Assembly: GCF_002982015.1 (NCBI RefSeq)
Contig: NZ_PVLV01000094.1
Span: forward strand, 1 to 45,351
DNA: 45,351 nt
Direction: 5' to 3'
From: Streptomyces solincola
GTDB taxonomy: Bacteria; Actinomycetota; Actinomycetes; Streptomycetales; Streptomycetaceae
Under the pieces are notes generated by a model. That model did not search any database, had not been told where the DNA came from, and saw only the letters and a list, made by a program, of their open reading frames with translations. Position numbers and translations under genes: made by a program. This document shows, in pieces, positions 28,441-36,684 of this stretch; position 1 is the stretch's first letter, and the number at the start of each line of letters is the position of its first letter.

Positions 28441-28728
28441 GCCGGTCCGCCCTCCGCTCGCGCCGTCCTGTCGACTCCGGATACGGGCGGACCGGCCGCG
28501 GCGTTCACCCGGATCCACCCGAGGGCCGCCGCGCCGGGTGCGGGGGAGGCGCGCTGTCCCGCCGCCCGCGACGAGGAGAGCGGCCGCTACGAGACCGCCG
28601 ACGAGCCGCACGGCCCGCCGGAGCTCCGGACGCGGCTGCGCGCCCGCCGCGACAGAGCCGCCCGCCACCGCGGGCCGGACCGGCCCGAACGGCTGCGGCG
28701 GCTGCGCCCCGGCCGGCCGGCCCGGGGC

Positions 28729-28971
28729 TCAGGCGCCGTTCGCCCGCTTGCGCTCCTCGCGGGACGCGCGCCAGTTCCGACCCGCCCGCTGGGCGCGGGC
28801 CGTGTACCAGTCGCGGAACTTCCACAGGGCCACCACGAAGGGGGCGCAGGCCAGAGCGATCAGCAGGGAGCTGCCCCAGTCGTGGTCCCGCAGCATGCGC
28901 AGGTACAGCGTCCCGGCGACGAACGCCAGGAGGAGCAGCAGCAGGTACTTCACCGGTCTCGGAAGGCTCAT
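28729..28971 (-). CDS. Small two-helix membrane protein
   Basis: An 80-residue protein with two membrane helices (about 7-24 and 35-51) and a strongly basic C-terminal tail (RAGRNWRASREERKRANGA). No family recognised. ATG 28971 is the best start and codon use is normal. It lies upstream of the Rieske gene on the same strand but 288 bases away; that gap has no convincing gene. Confidence 0.6.
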   Translation of the reverse strand: MSLPRPVKYLLLLLLAFVAGTLYLRMLRDHDWGSSLLIALACAPFVVALWKFRDWYTARAQRAGRNWRASREERKRANGA

Positions 28972-29058
28972 GACGACCCCGGTACCCCGGATCCGACGGG
29001 CCATCAGCGGCCGTCGACCCGCTCGCCCGCGATCACCCCCGGTCACTATGCTGCCTTC

Positions 29059-29220
29059 ATGGTGAAGGTCCACAATGCGCAGGGCCCTGGGAAAACGCTG
29101 AGAGAGGTCACCGCGACCCGCTATGTCACGCCGCTGCGTGAGGGTGGCTCGCTGCCCGGGATCGTCGAGGCCGACGACCTGGGCACCTACGTCATGAAGT
29201 TGTCTACCTGGTGGCGCTAA
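29059..29220 (+). pseudogene. HipA-like kinase, N-terminal fragment cut at the accessory-region junction
   Basis: The frame starts MVKVHNAQGPGKTLREVTA and continues TPLREGGSLPGIVEADDLG, then TYVMK, the highly conserved beginning of a streptomycete HipA-family/PI3K-like protein kinase of roughly 260 residues. After TYVMK (about 29198) the expected FTGAGQG continuation is lost; the frame reads LSTWWR and stops. The rest of the gene is nowhere in the window. The break therefore marks the left edge of an insertion, deletion or arm exchange. The 53-residue product lacks all catalytic motifs and is probably not functional. Confidence 0.75.
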
Positions 29221-29308
29221 CCTGCATCGATGCGGGTGCACCCGCCCCTGAACTGCGCGGATATGTCTTTCAGCGTCTTTCGGGATCGTGCTGTGTTACG
29301 CGGTCGAT

Positions 29309-29358
29309 TCTCCCCACGCGCTCCCCAGGCCCGCCGATACTCCCCAGATTCTCCCCAG
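29309..29358 (+). repeat. Four copies of CTCCCCA just right of the junction
   Basis: CTCCCCA recurs four times within 50 bases, three of them as CTCCCCAG, with irregular spacing. The cluster starts about 110 bases after the point where the HipA-like gene is cut. It could be arm-type binding sites for a lost integrase, or decayed sequence. Confidence 0.5.
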
Positions 29359-29562
29359 GAATGGACGTTGCGGCGGGGCTGGTGGCACGGGATATCACGC
29401 CCCTGCAGCTGCTGACAAAGGCACGTTGAGTGGCTGTCTGCGGGTGCAGGGCAGCGGCCTGCGCTGAGCGGGTGAGCGCAAGGCGTAAGTCAGAGCGCCC
29501 TGAGTAGGCTCGGGGGGCTCTGACACCAGGTGATGAAGCCGGGGGCAGCGGTGGCCGACAGA

Positions 29563-29796
29563 TCACGCCTCATGCTTCCTGCGGCACGAGAAGTGCTCGG
29601 GCAGCCCTTCGGGTCCTGGAAGGCTGGCGGGCTGACCGCAGCCGAAGCGGCAGAGCGGGATCGCTTGACCCTGCGCGTCGACCGGCACCTTGGCGGCCTC
29701 GGTTTCCCGGGGGCGGGACTCAAGGACGATTGCGCGGCTACCTCGTCTTTGCTGCGGCTCAACCCGCACCTCCGAAGCCGGACGGTCCTCGGTCAT
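29563..29796 (-). CDS. Possible small cysteine-motif protein
   Basis: A 77-residue frame ending VPVDAQGQAIPLCRFGCGQP and then a further cysteine (C71 region, EHFSC). The C-x3-C...C pattern after a DxxGxPIP-like strand resembles small putative zinc proteins of actinobacterial mobile elements, which I recall only loosely. The ribosome binding site is poor. It may be a remnant rather than an active gene. Confidence 0.3.
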   Translation of the reverse strand: MTEDRPASEVRVEPQQRRGSRAIVLESRPRETEAAKVPVDAQGQAIPLCRFGCGQPASLPGPEGLPEHFSCRRKHEA

Positions 29797-30180
29797 CTGT
29801 CGCGCCGGTCCCTCTGTCGTACAGATGACTGGCGCTCCTTGTCGTCCGAGCGGGGCCCGTTCGCCTCGAGGTATTGCTGCCACTGCCGTGCGGGGAGTCA
29901 ACCGTGGTGGCCGCCCCGTTGGAACGGGATTCGCTCGCCGGCCGCAGCTTCCATGATGAACTGCGTGAGGGTCAGGCGGCCTACCCCTGTGAAGGGGATT
30001 GAAATCAGGCACTACAGGAATTTGCCTGGGCGTCTGGCCGCGCCGGAGCAGCAGGCGTCGGCGGCAGGGGCCGCTCGGGACGCCTGACGTCGGTGCAGTC
30101 ACGCGGGGAAGGACCGCTGGAGGGGGTGAGGAGCAGGCGTTCACCCTGCGACTGTTGTGCCTCTGACGCGGAATCAGTCA

Positions 30181-30204
30181 GGCGAGCTCGGCAGTGAGCT
30201 CGCC
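30181..30204. terminator. Hairpin in the accessory region
   Basis: GGCGAGCTC pairs perfectly with GAGCTCGCC around a six-base loop, followed by TCTTGG. It looks like a terminator, but no intact gene ends nearby, so the gene it served has probably been lost. Confidence 0.55.
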
Positions 30205-30809
30205 TCTTGGCTTGAACAGGCCGCCTGAAGGCTTCTCCCTCTGGCTGGAAATCGCTGCACCTGTAGCTCGGGAACGTGGTGCACAGCATCGCAGCTCACA
30301 TTCTCCGCTTACCTGAGATTAGCGAAAGTATGGCGGAGCATTAAAACATCGAGGTTGAGCGTGGCGTGCGTCACCCTGGCGTCCTTCCTGCCTCTCCCGG
30401 CCTGCAAAGGGGCGTTGTTATCGCGGCATGATCGCATGGCTGATTCCCCTATTTGCGTGCAACCGAGCTAAATGGTCTGCTCTCCCCAACCACCTGATCA
30501 GCTACCTCTGGAAGGGGAGAAGGTACGCCTGATCCCATTGCGTCCACCCCTCTTCCGTGGGTACGAACCTCATCTACGAAGAAGGCTCTCACGGACCAAA
30601 AATGGGCCAGGGGAAGTCAGTGGTGTTTCTACGGTGATCGGCTGATCGGGGTAGTGGTGCTCGTCGGTGCCGTTAATCTGCCCGATTCGCGGTGACTTTC
30701 CTTCGTGATATCGGGTGTCACTAGCGCGGACCGGATGGAGTATTTCGTTCGGCAATTCATGTCCGCCGTACCGGCGGATGCAGGGCTTTACATGAGAGAA
30801 GGAAGCAGT

Positions 30810-31340
30810 ATGAAGTCCACGCGTGCCATGGCTGTTGTCGTGACCCTGGCGGGAGTTACGTTGCTCGGCGCGGGCGTAAACGCGATGGCCCACGACCGGG
30901 GAGTACCCGGCTCGACAACGCCGAAGGTTCAGGCCGCGCCGACCGAGACTCCGAAGGATGTGGCGATCGACCCGACGGATTTGGTGATCGAGGCACCGGT
31001 AGAAGAGGCACCGACCGAGCACCGGACTGATCTGGTGCTCGACAATCTCGTGTGGGACACGATTCCTTCCTGGCCGACCGGGGACCCCGAGCACATCCTG
31101 CGCATCGCTAACGACCCTGGTGTCGAGCCCGGCGGCAAGTACTTCCTGTGGGACGACGTCGAAAACACCCGCGGAGGACAGTTCCTGATAGGTAGTGACG
31201 TGGAACGCCCCTACGTCGGGGACTGGAAGGCGGCGCAGTTCCAGGCGGCAGGTGACAGCGTGCAGGTGCGCTACGGCGACCCCAAGAAGCCCACGGAGGC
31301 TAAGACCATCGCCTCGTACAAGAAGGCTCCTGTCAGCTAA
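30810..31340 (+). CDS. Secreted hypothetical protein
   Basis: A 176-residue protein with a clear Sec signal peptide: basic start, hydrophobic core VVVTLAGVTLLGAG and a probable cut after AMA (about residue 27). A Pro/Glu/Thr-rich acidic stretch (about 40-75) with two TDLV repeats follows, then a globular part containing PSWPTGDPEHILRIAND and GGKYFLWDDVENTRGGQF. No cysteines and no known domain. GAAGGAAG precedes ATG 30810. Codon use is less GC-biased than in the flanking chromosome, which suits recent acquisition. Function unknown. Confidence 0.65.
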   Translation: MKSTRAMAVVVTLAGVTLLGAGVNAMAHDRGVPGSTTPKVQAAPTETPKDVAIDPTDLVIEAPVEEAPTEHRTDLVLDNLVWDTIPSWPTGDPEHILRIANDPGVEPGGKYFLWDDVENTRGGQFLIGSDVERPYVGDWKAAQFQAAGDSVQVRYGDPKKPTEAKTIASYKKAPVS

Positions 31341-31806
31341 CGCGAGTAGACCTAGAAATAGCAGGCCCCAGGACCGCTTCTTGACGGTCTGAGCTTCCGT
31401 ATCGGGCTTTCGCCGGCATGGAAACGCGAGGATGCACGCGCACCGGTGTGCGGATCACTCGTCCTCGGCGGCGCCCGGCCTGACGGCCGACGTGGGGGGA
31501 CGCCTCCGCGTCGGCAGAAGGAACATGGTGAGCGGAACCGCCGGTGCGTCAGGCGGCGCGGTGGTCCGCGGGCCACCGCGACCGTCCCTCCCTTTTCGGA
31601 CACTCCATGAACGGCCGAGGCTGTCCCGGTCTGGCCTCCTGGGCTGCGAGTCCGTCCAGCGGGTGAGCGCCGGAGGGCGGGGGCGGCAGTCGGTCGACTC
31701 AGCGGCGGGCGTAGGCCCAGACCAGCTCGCGGCGCTCTCGCAGCCCACCGGTGCCGGGAGTCACCTCGCCGCTCGCCTCCCCCAGCCCGCCCTGAATGGA
31801 GTTACC
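31341..31806. other. Intergenic region, 466 bp
   Basis: No supported gene. Frames on the minus strand end in protein-like sequence (for example [15 protein letters not shown] at 31699-31745) but have no start or homology that I can defend. Confidence 0.4.
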
Positions 31807-32190
31807 GTGAGTGACCTGGAGAAGAACAAGGCTTCGGCTAAGGCGTTTTACGACCTCATGTTCAACACATGCCGTCCCGCCGAGGCTGTCGATCGGTACG
31901 CCGGCGAAACCTACATTCAGCACAACCCGCACGTCGGCGACGGCAAGCAAGCATTTGTCGAGTACTTCGAGCGTATGGCCGCCGAGTACCCGGGAAAGCG
32001 CGTCGAGTGGAAGCATGTCTTCGCCGACGGTGACTACGTCATTTTGCACTGCCATCAGATCTGGCCAGGCGACAAGGATTACGCGGGAATCGACATCTTC
32101 CGCTTCGATGCTGACGCAAAGATCGTCGAGCACTGGGACGTACTCCAGGCCATCCCGCATACCTCGAAAAATGACAACACCATGTTCTGA
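31807..32190 (+). CDS. NTF2/SnoaL-like protein (first)
   Basis: A 127-residue protein with the cone-shaped NTF2-like fold: [20 protein letters not shown], then [32 protein letters not shown] and [13 protein letters not shown]. The pattern is that of the SnoaL-type polyketide cyclase / predicted ester cyclase group, whose members act as small-molecule cyclases, isomerases or hydratases. GTG 31807 has GGAG five bases upstream. A second NTF2-like gene follows after 217 bases. No biosynthetic cluster is visible, so the substrate is unknown. Confidence 0.82.
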   Translation: MSDLEKNKASAKAFYDLMFNTCRPAEAVDRYAGETYIQHNPHVGDGKQAFVEYFERMAAEYPGKRVEWKHVFADGDYVILHCHQIWPGDKDYAGIDIFRFDADAKIVEHWDVLQAIPHTSKNDNTMF

Positions 32191-32407
32191 GCGGTCAGCT
32201 GGTTGTCACATTGGCCTCTGACGCAATGCGTTCAGATCCTAGGCAAGATCATATCGGGGTTTACAAGTAATGCGAATGATGCGAGAGACGTGCGTATTTC
32301 CGTCGCGGTGGGAGGGGTGCAGTCATTGCCGTGCGAAAAGGTACGTCTCGCCGGAAGAGCCGTCCGGTCCCTCGGAACGGGCAGCCGCAAAGGAAGGGCT
32401 TGCATAA

Positions 32408-32803
32408 ATGACCGCAACGAACACGGACGTTGCCCGATCATACTTTAGGGCCGTACAGAATGGTGACTTGGAAACGGTCGGCAAGCTGCTCGACGAGCAC
32501 GTCATCTGGCACCAGCCGGGCGCGAACCGGTTTTCCGGCGTCCGCAGGGGGCGTGATGACGTGTTCCGGATGCTCGGCGGGATGATGGAAGTCAATCAGG
32601 GCTCGTTCTCTATCGAACGGGTCCATGCATTGATGGGTAACGGCCAACTGGTAGCCGCCACGATCCGCTTCGCCGGCCGCCGCGACGAAGCGTCGATGGC
32701 GATGGACGGCGTCGACCTGCTGCGTATGGAGAACGGGAAGATCGTCGAAGCATGGCTGTTCTCCGGCGACCAGGCCGCCGAAGACGCCTTCTGGGGCAAG
32801 TAG
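32408..32803 (+). CDS. NTF2/SnoaL-like protein (second)
   Basis: A 131-residue NTF2-fold protein: VARSYFRAVQNGDLETVGKL, then HVIWHQPGANRFSGVRRGRD and ENGKIVEAWLFSGDQAAEDAFW. It is a different subfamily from the neighbour at 31807 (limit-dehydratase/ketosteroid-isomerase-like), not a recent duplicate. AAGGAAGGG precedes ATG 32408. It may act with the first NTF2 protein on the same compound, but this is only neighbourhood evidence. Confidence 0.8.
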   Translation: MTATNTDVARSYFRAVQNGDLETVGKLLDEHVIWHQPGANRFSGVRRGRDDVFRMLGGMMEVNQGSFSIERVHALMGNGQLVAATIRFAGRRDEASMAMDGVDLLRMENGKIVEAWLFSGDQAAEDAFWGK

Positions 32804-32941
32804 GCCGGACCGGGATGGGCCTGGAGGCGAAACGTCGGCGGCTGTGCCCAGGCCAGGGCGCGCGTGGTTCACGCAGCCGAAAGAACTGAGCCCGGTTACG
32901 GACGCGCGGTGAGATCGGCCGGCTTATTGTCCTGCCAGCAG

Positions 32942-33153
32942 TGAGCTCTTTCCAACCTGCCGGTCGAGCCGAGCTGTTGGGCTGACAGACAGGTGAAGCC
33001 CCTGGTGGATGGGTTTTCGACCAAGAAATTCATCTCTACCAGGGGCTTCGTGTGCTTGTCTATCCGTCGGGCGTCGACGTGTCCAGCTCTGCCCTTCGCT
33101 TCCTGTCCGCCAAGCTGCGCAGGCATGGCCCGACTGAGGTTGGAAAAGGCTCA
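32942..33153 (+). mobile_element. 212-bp internally deleted IS remnant (MITE-like)
   Basis: TGAGCTCTTTCCAACCT at the left end and AGGTTGGAAAAGGCTCA at the right end are terminal inverted repeats matching at 15 of 17 positions. Between them lie the leader and the first 30 or so codons of an IS5-type transposase; the rest of that gene is deleted. The right end cuts the helicase pseudogene. No clear target duplication is seen. A perfect 11-bp inverted repeat (32996-33006 and 33038-33048) just before the transposase start could shield the element from outside transcription. Confidence 0.75.
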
Positions 33154-33162
33154 ATGACCTGA
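33052..33162 (+). pseudogene. Transposase N-terminal fragment, IS5-family-like
   Basis: The frame reads VLVYPSGVDVSSSALRFLSA and then KLRRHG, the characteristic start of a streptomycete transposase with helix-turn-helix and DDE domains. Homology stops at about residue 27, after which the frame runs through the right terminal repeat and ends at TGA 33160. All catalytic residues are missing, so the element cannot move by itself. Confidence 0.7.
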
Positions 33163-33980
33163 TCCTCGAAGCGCAGAGGAAGGTGCTTGGCCGCGGTGTC
33201 CAGGACCTGCGGTTCTGCCGTCCACGGGCGCCGGGAGTGCAGGTCGACCGTGGTGGCGCAGCAGTCGACAGCGACGGCCTGGAAAGCGTCGATCTCGTCG
33301 ATGATGACGAAATCACGGGCGCGGAGCACGAACTCGCGGACGGTGACGGACCGGACCGGGCGGCCGTCGATCTGGATGCCCACCCGCATGGTGCCCTGGA
33401 TGAAATTGTGGTGATTGGTGAAGCTCACCGCGGCGTCAGCGGCCTGGTAGGCCGGGGTGAACTTGCCGCAGGTCGGGATCCAGGGGCAGGCCAGCATGTC
33501 TCCGCCGCCGCGCAGGCTCAGGCAGTTCTCCTCGCCGGGGCGGTAGATGCCGGCGGCGTCGAGCCAGTGCTGCGCACCCGTAGGCGAGTTAGTCGACGTC
33601 AAGGCGGCCTCGCTTGCCCCATTCCCCGGGGGTGTCGGGATGCTCCTTGACGAGGGCCGCGTGCTTGAGGGCGCGCTCGTGTCGCGAAGAGGGCGACATC
33701 AGCGGAGCATATGTCGCCAGGTGCTCGGTCTTGCCCGCCTCGTGCAGGATCTCGAGGCCATAGCTGATGTCCCAGACGGAGGCGAGTGTGGCCTTGACGT
33801 CGGGGACGAGGAGGGTGACGCGGTAGTCGTCGAGGGCAGCCCACGAGCCCAGGGGCCGAACCAGCACGGACTTACCGGTTCCGGTCGGCGCGTCAGACGC
33901 GCAGCGGGGCCCGCCGGCGCTGTATTTCGGCTCTGGGCGGCGGGGGTCAGGCGGCCCTGACCGTCGGCGTCGAGCTGCAT
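33154..33980 (-). pseudogene. XPD/DinG-like iron-sulphur helicase, frameshifted and truncated
   Basis: Reading right to left, a frame gives ASDAPTGTGKSVLVRPLG (Walker A) and VTLLVPDVKATL and ends at a stop near 33589. A second frame from about 33602 continues with CLSLRGGGDMLACPWIPTC, then SFTNHHNFIQG and FVIIDEIDAFQ (Walker B). The cysteine pattern before an NHH motif and the DEID box fit the Rad3/XPD/DinG helicase group with a 4Fe-4S cluster. The frameshift lies near 33600-33650. The gene is cut at 33154 by the IS remnant, before the second helicase domain. It is dead. The right limit is approximate. Confidence 0.65.
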
Positions 33981-34090
33981 CCTCTGGCGGGAGCCAGCGG
34001 ACATCTCGTCCGCCCTTACGATGATCTGGTTCTGAAGCGGTCGCAGTCTAGGACGTCGGCCCGGTCCGCGGGAGCGGGCGGTGGAAAGAG

Positions 34091-34196
34091 CGTTCGGTTA
34101 CTACCGTTTCGGGGGGCGACGGCCTTCAAAGCCGAGGCCGCGGTAAGCCTCACGACCCCTCCAAACGTGGAAGAAACCGTTCGATTACTCGAACGG
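34091..34196. repeat. Direct repeat and perfect palindrome in the remnant zone
   Basis: CGTTCGGTTACT (34091-34102) recurs as CGTTCGATTACT (34178-34189). The second copy is half of a perfect palindrome, CCGTTCGA-TTAC-TCGAACGG (34177-34196). The pair, 87 bp apart with no gene between them, could be regulator or recombinase sites. Confidence 0.5.
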
Positions 34197-34247
34197 GCAG
34201 GGTTCGGCCTCCTCGTTGTCCGATCCGGGAAAGCCCGCCCGTCCGCT

Positions 34248-34643
34248 TCATCCCGAGGCCCGTACCGATCCGACGCGGGCCTTGGTCACGGCCCTGGCGG
34301 GCGCTGCCCGACGTCGTTGTGCCGCGCTCCGCCTCCTCAGGTGCGGTAGGTGCGGCCGCCGCGGCGGGGGAGGAGCTTGGGGGTCGTGGGAGGGTGTCTG
34401 GGTGACGTCCAGGGCCAGGTGCAGGTCGGCGCGGACTGCGGCGTCGGCCAGGCTGTGGCCGAGGGCCTGGGCGCACTGGCCCAGCCACGTGGTCAGGGTG
34501 GTGCGGTGCAAGTGCAGCTCGGCGGCGGCCAGCGCCGTCTTGCCGCCGTGGAGCAGCCAGCAGCGCAGGGCGATGCGCTGCTGGCTGCTCCAGACCGCCG
34601 ACCAGTTTGGTGGCCACGCGCGTACGGCGTCGGTATCGAGCAT
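34248..34643 (-). pseudogene. PucR-type helix-turn-helix fragment
   Basis: A 131-codon frame whose first 85 residues contain QQRIALRCWLLHGGKTALAA and ELHLHRTTLTTWLGQCAQAL followed by GHSLADAAVRADLHLALDV. This is the C-terminal HTH found at the end of PucR/CdaR-type regulators. The sensory N-terminal part is missing, and the tail after PPPPRRP is low complexity and probably not native. It is either a small stand-alone HTH protein or, more likely, a fragment. Confidence 0.5.
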
Positions 34644-34735
34644 CCCGCTCGGCAGCGCATCGACCGTGGCGGCCGCCGGCGGCGGTCCGGGGCGCGGGCG
34701 GGGGTGCTGGTGGGGCCCTGCCCGCCACCTCTGTC

Positions 34736-34861
34736 TGCGACGACGAACACGGCCGCGGCCTGGCCATCGTCCGCCACCTCACCACCTGCCACGGCCACCA
34801 CCGCGCCCCCACGCCTACCGCTCCCCGCGCCTGGGCCGTCATCGGGTCCAATGATGGATGA
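34736..34861 (+). pseudogene. C-terminal fragment of a histidine-kinase-like ATPase
   Basis: The frame reads CDDEHGRGLAIVRHLTTCHG and ends WAVIG. EHGRGLAIV is the G2 box of the small anti-sigma-factor-type ATP-binding proteins common in Streptomyces. The N-box and G1 box are missing, and the preceding sequence is out of frame, so this is a remnant of about 40 codons. Confidence 0.5.
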
Positions 34862-34944
34862 CTGCCAGGTTGTGCCAACCTCCCTCGCGTCTTCTGCCAA
34901 GATTGCCAATCCTGGCGGGAGTGTTACGCAGGCGTACTCCTCCT

Positions 34945-35751
34945 TCAGCCGGTGTGGCCGACGAGCAGGCCGGCGAGCTTGTTAAGCCGCCTGACCGCGC
35001 GTTCCTCGGTGGCGACCGCGGCCGGCGTCGCGAGCTGCGAGCCCTCGTAGTAGGCGCCGTTGACGATCTCGGTGGCCGGGTCGCACAGGCGCGCGATGTG
35101 CAGCGCGGCCTCGGCGGCCGGCCGGCCCGAGTGGCCGTACAGGTGCATCAGAGCGGTGTCGCAGACGCCGGGGTCGACCGAGACGGCGGTCACCCGCGGG
35201 TCGGAGGCGAAGACGGTGAGGGCCAGTTGGGACTGGGCGTACGCGGCGAGCCGCGCGTATCGGCGGGTGCGGTTGGGGTCGTTCCACTGGATGGCGGCGG
35301 TGCGGTGGAGCGAGGAGGAGACGTTGACGACACGTCCGCCGGCGTCGGAGGTGAGGGCCTCGGCCAGCCGTTCGGTCAACAGGTAGTGGGCCAGGAAGTT
35401 GACCTGGAAGGCGACCTCGTTGCCGTCCACGGTGAGGGTGCGGCGCTCGGGCGCCTCGATGGCGGCGTTGTTGACGAGCACATCGAGGTGCGGGTGCTCG
35501 CGCACCACGGTACGGGCCAGTGCCTCGACCTCCTCCAGATGGCGGAAGTCGGCGGCGACCGGGCGCAGCCGGGAGGCGTCGGAGCCGACCGTGGCGATCA
35601 GGCGGTCGGAGGCCGCACGGGCTTCCTCAGGGGTGCGTCCGTGCAGCAGCACGGTGGCGTCGCGGTCGACGAGCCGGCGGGCGGTGTCATAGCCGATGCC
35701 GCTGGTTGCGGCGGTGACGAGGACGGTCCGTCCGGACAGGGATGAGGACAT
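34945..35751 (-). CDS. Short-chain dehydrogenase/reductase with altered active site
   Basis: A 268-residue SDR. The Rossmann motif TAATSGIG (13-20) binds the cofactor, NNAAIE (94-99) and VNVSSS (142-147) are conserved, and the active-site tyrosine is Y171. The invariant lysine of YxxxK is Q175 (YAQSQ), which should strongly weaken ordinary SDR catalysis. The sequence resembles the retinol-dehydrogenase-like group. The arginine in LLHGR favours NADPH. ATG 35751 is the natural start. It is intact within a zone full of remnants, so it may be recently acquired or on its way to decay. Confidence 0.78.
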   Translation of the reverse strand: MSSSLSGRTVLVTAATSGIGYDTARRLVDRDATVLLHGRTPEEARAASDRLIATVGSDASRLRPVAADFRHLEEVEALARTVVREHPHLDVLVNNAAIEAPERRTLTVDGNEVAFQVNFLAHYLLTERLAEALTSDAGGRVVNVSSSLHRTAAIQWNDPNRTRRYARLAAYAQSQLALTVFASDPRVTAVSVDPGVCDTALMHLYGHSGRPAAEAALHIARLCDPATEIVNGAYYEGSQLATPAAVATEERAVRRLNKLAGLLVGHTG

Positions 35752-36684
35752 GTCGGATCCTGGGATCAGGCATGGCCGGTGTACCGGGCACCCGGGTCGC
35801 GTGGACAGGCGGGCTCCGGCTCGGCTCATGCGGTGAGAGGTGGGTGCGTGGGCGGCTCGGCGGCGCAGAGGAAGTCCGCGCGGCACGCCGCGGCTACGCG
35901 AGGGGAAGCGAGCGCGCCTTCGTCAGACGGGCACACGGGCAGCGGGCGCTGCCGGCGGCACCGGATTCGGTGGCCGGTCATGGTGGCGCGAACCGCTTTT
36001 CATGGCCGCATCCCAACGCACCCGGTCAGCCGACCGCAAGTCAACGGGCCGGTGTTGACGCCCCTCTGGTGGTCTCTCGACGCTTCGGCGACCGGCGACG
36101 CCCGGAGTGCCGGCCCGTCTCATCAGGGGCGCGTCAAAACTGGGCGCCGCCGCGAAAGGATCGTGTCAGGGCGGCCGGACGGCGGCACCAGGGCGGGGCA
36201 GACTGGCCTCGCGACGGAGGGAGACGGACGTCGCGCGGCAACGGCCCAGGCGGGTGACCTGAACACCGCGCCGACGCCCGCACGACCTGGACCGGGGGGT
36301 TTCGGGTCGGCTGCGACCGTGCGATGCCCCTCCCGTCGTACGACATATGGGCCGTTCGACTCCCAAGGAGGGCTCGGGAGTCGGCGGCCCATCTGCGTGT
36401 CCTGTCCGCCGGTCATCGCACCGCCTTGACGCTTCGGTGACGGGCCCTTGGCGGCTTCCGTCCGCCGGCGTCAGCAAGTCGCCAATTTCTCGCCGCGCGA
36501 CAGTCATCGGGCGGAGGCAGCCCGTAACTTCCTGGCTGTCGCACTGCCTCGGACACGGCTCGCCCGCCGGTGGCCCAGGGGCCCCGCGGCGGTCGGTCCG
36601 GGGCCGCGTCCGTCCAGCCGTCGGCGTCCCCTGCTCCGCGCATCGGGACGGCGCACGCCCGCGCCCCCCCGAGAAGGTTCTTCG
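35752..36684. other. Long intergenic region, 933 bp
   Basis: No convincing gene on either strand. It contains an inverted repeat GTCAAC/GTTGAC (36040-36059) and a CGCGTCAAAACTG box (36130-36142) that nearly matches one upstream of the intact kdp operon. It may be what is left of a second kdp promoter and its lost first genes. Confidence 0.45.

Larger units (their letters stand above)
29221..30809. other. Long low-information region, 1.6 kb
   Basis: Apart from one doubtful minus-strand small frame (29563-29796), I see no convincing gene. GC content drops clearly after 30230. It holds a cluster of CTCCCCA repeats (29309-29358), a 9-bp-stem hairpin (30181-30204) and an 11-bp inverted repeat pair (29972-29982 and 30218-30228). 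It looks like decayed accessory DNA. Confidence 0.5.

Noticed and set aside
28081..29220. Long plus-strand frame running through the Rieske gene region into the HipA-like fragment.
   Set aside because: Only its last 53 codons, from ATG 29059, are conserved; the rest is antisense to the Rieske and small membrane protein genes.
29984..30006. CCCCT-GTGA-AGGGG followed by GATTGAAAT looks like one CRISPR repeat.
   Set aside because: Only one copy exists, there is no spacer periodicity and no cas gene in the window.
29972..30228. TCAGGCGGCCT and AGGCCGCCTGA, 11-bp inverted repeats about 235 bp apart, could be ends of a mini-element.
   Set aside because: There is no target duplication and no similarity to known ends; 11 bases of GC-rich sequence can match by chance.
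31699..31745. Minus-strand frame ending [15 protein letters not shown] looks like the end of a real protein.
   Set aside because: The upstream part of that frame is the reverse of the NTF2-like gene, and no start or homology supports it.
34167..34349. Frame beginning MEETVRLLERAGFGLLVVRS as a small gene.
   Set aside because: The protein-like part is only about 20 residues long, lies on the palindrome at 34177-34196 and then becomes low complexity.
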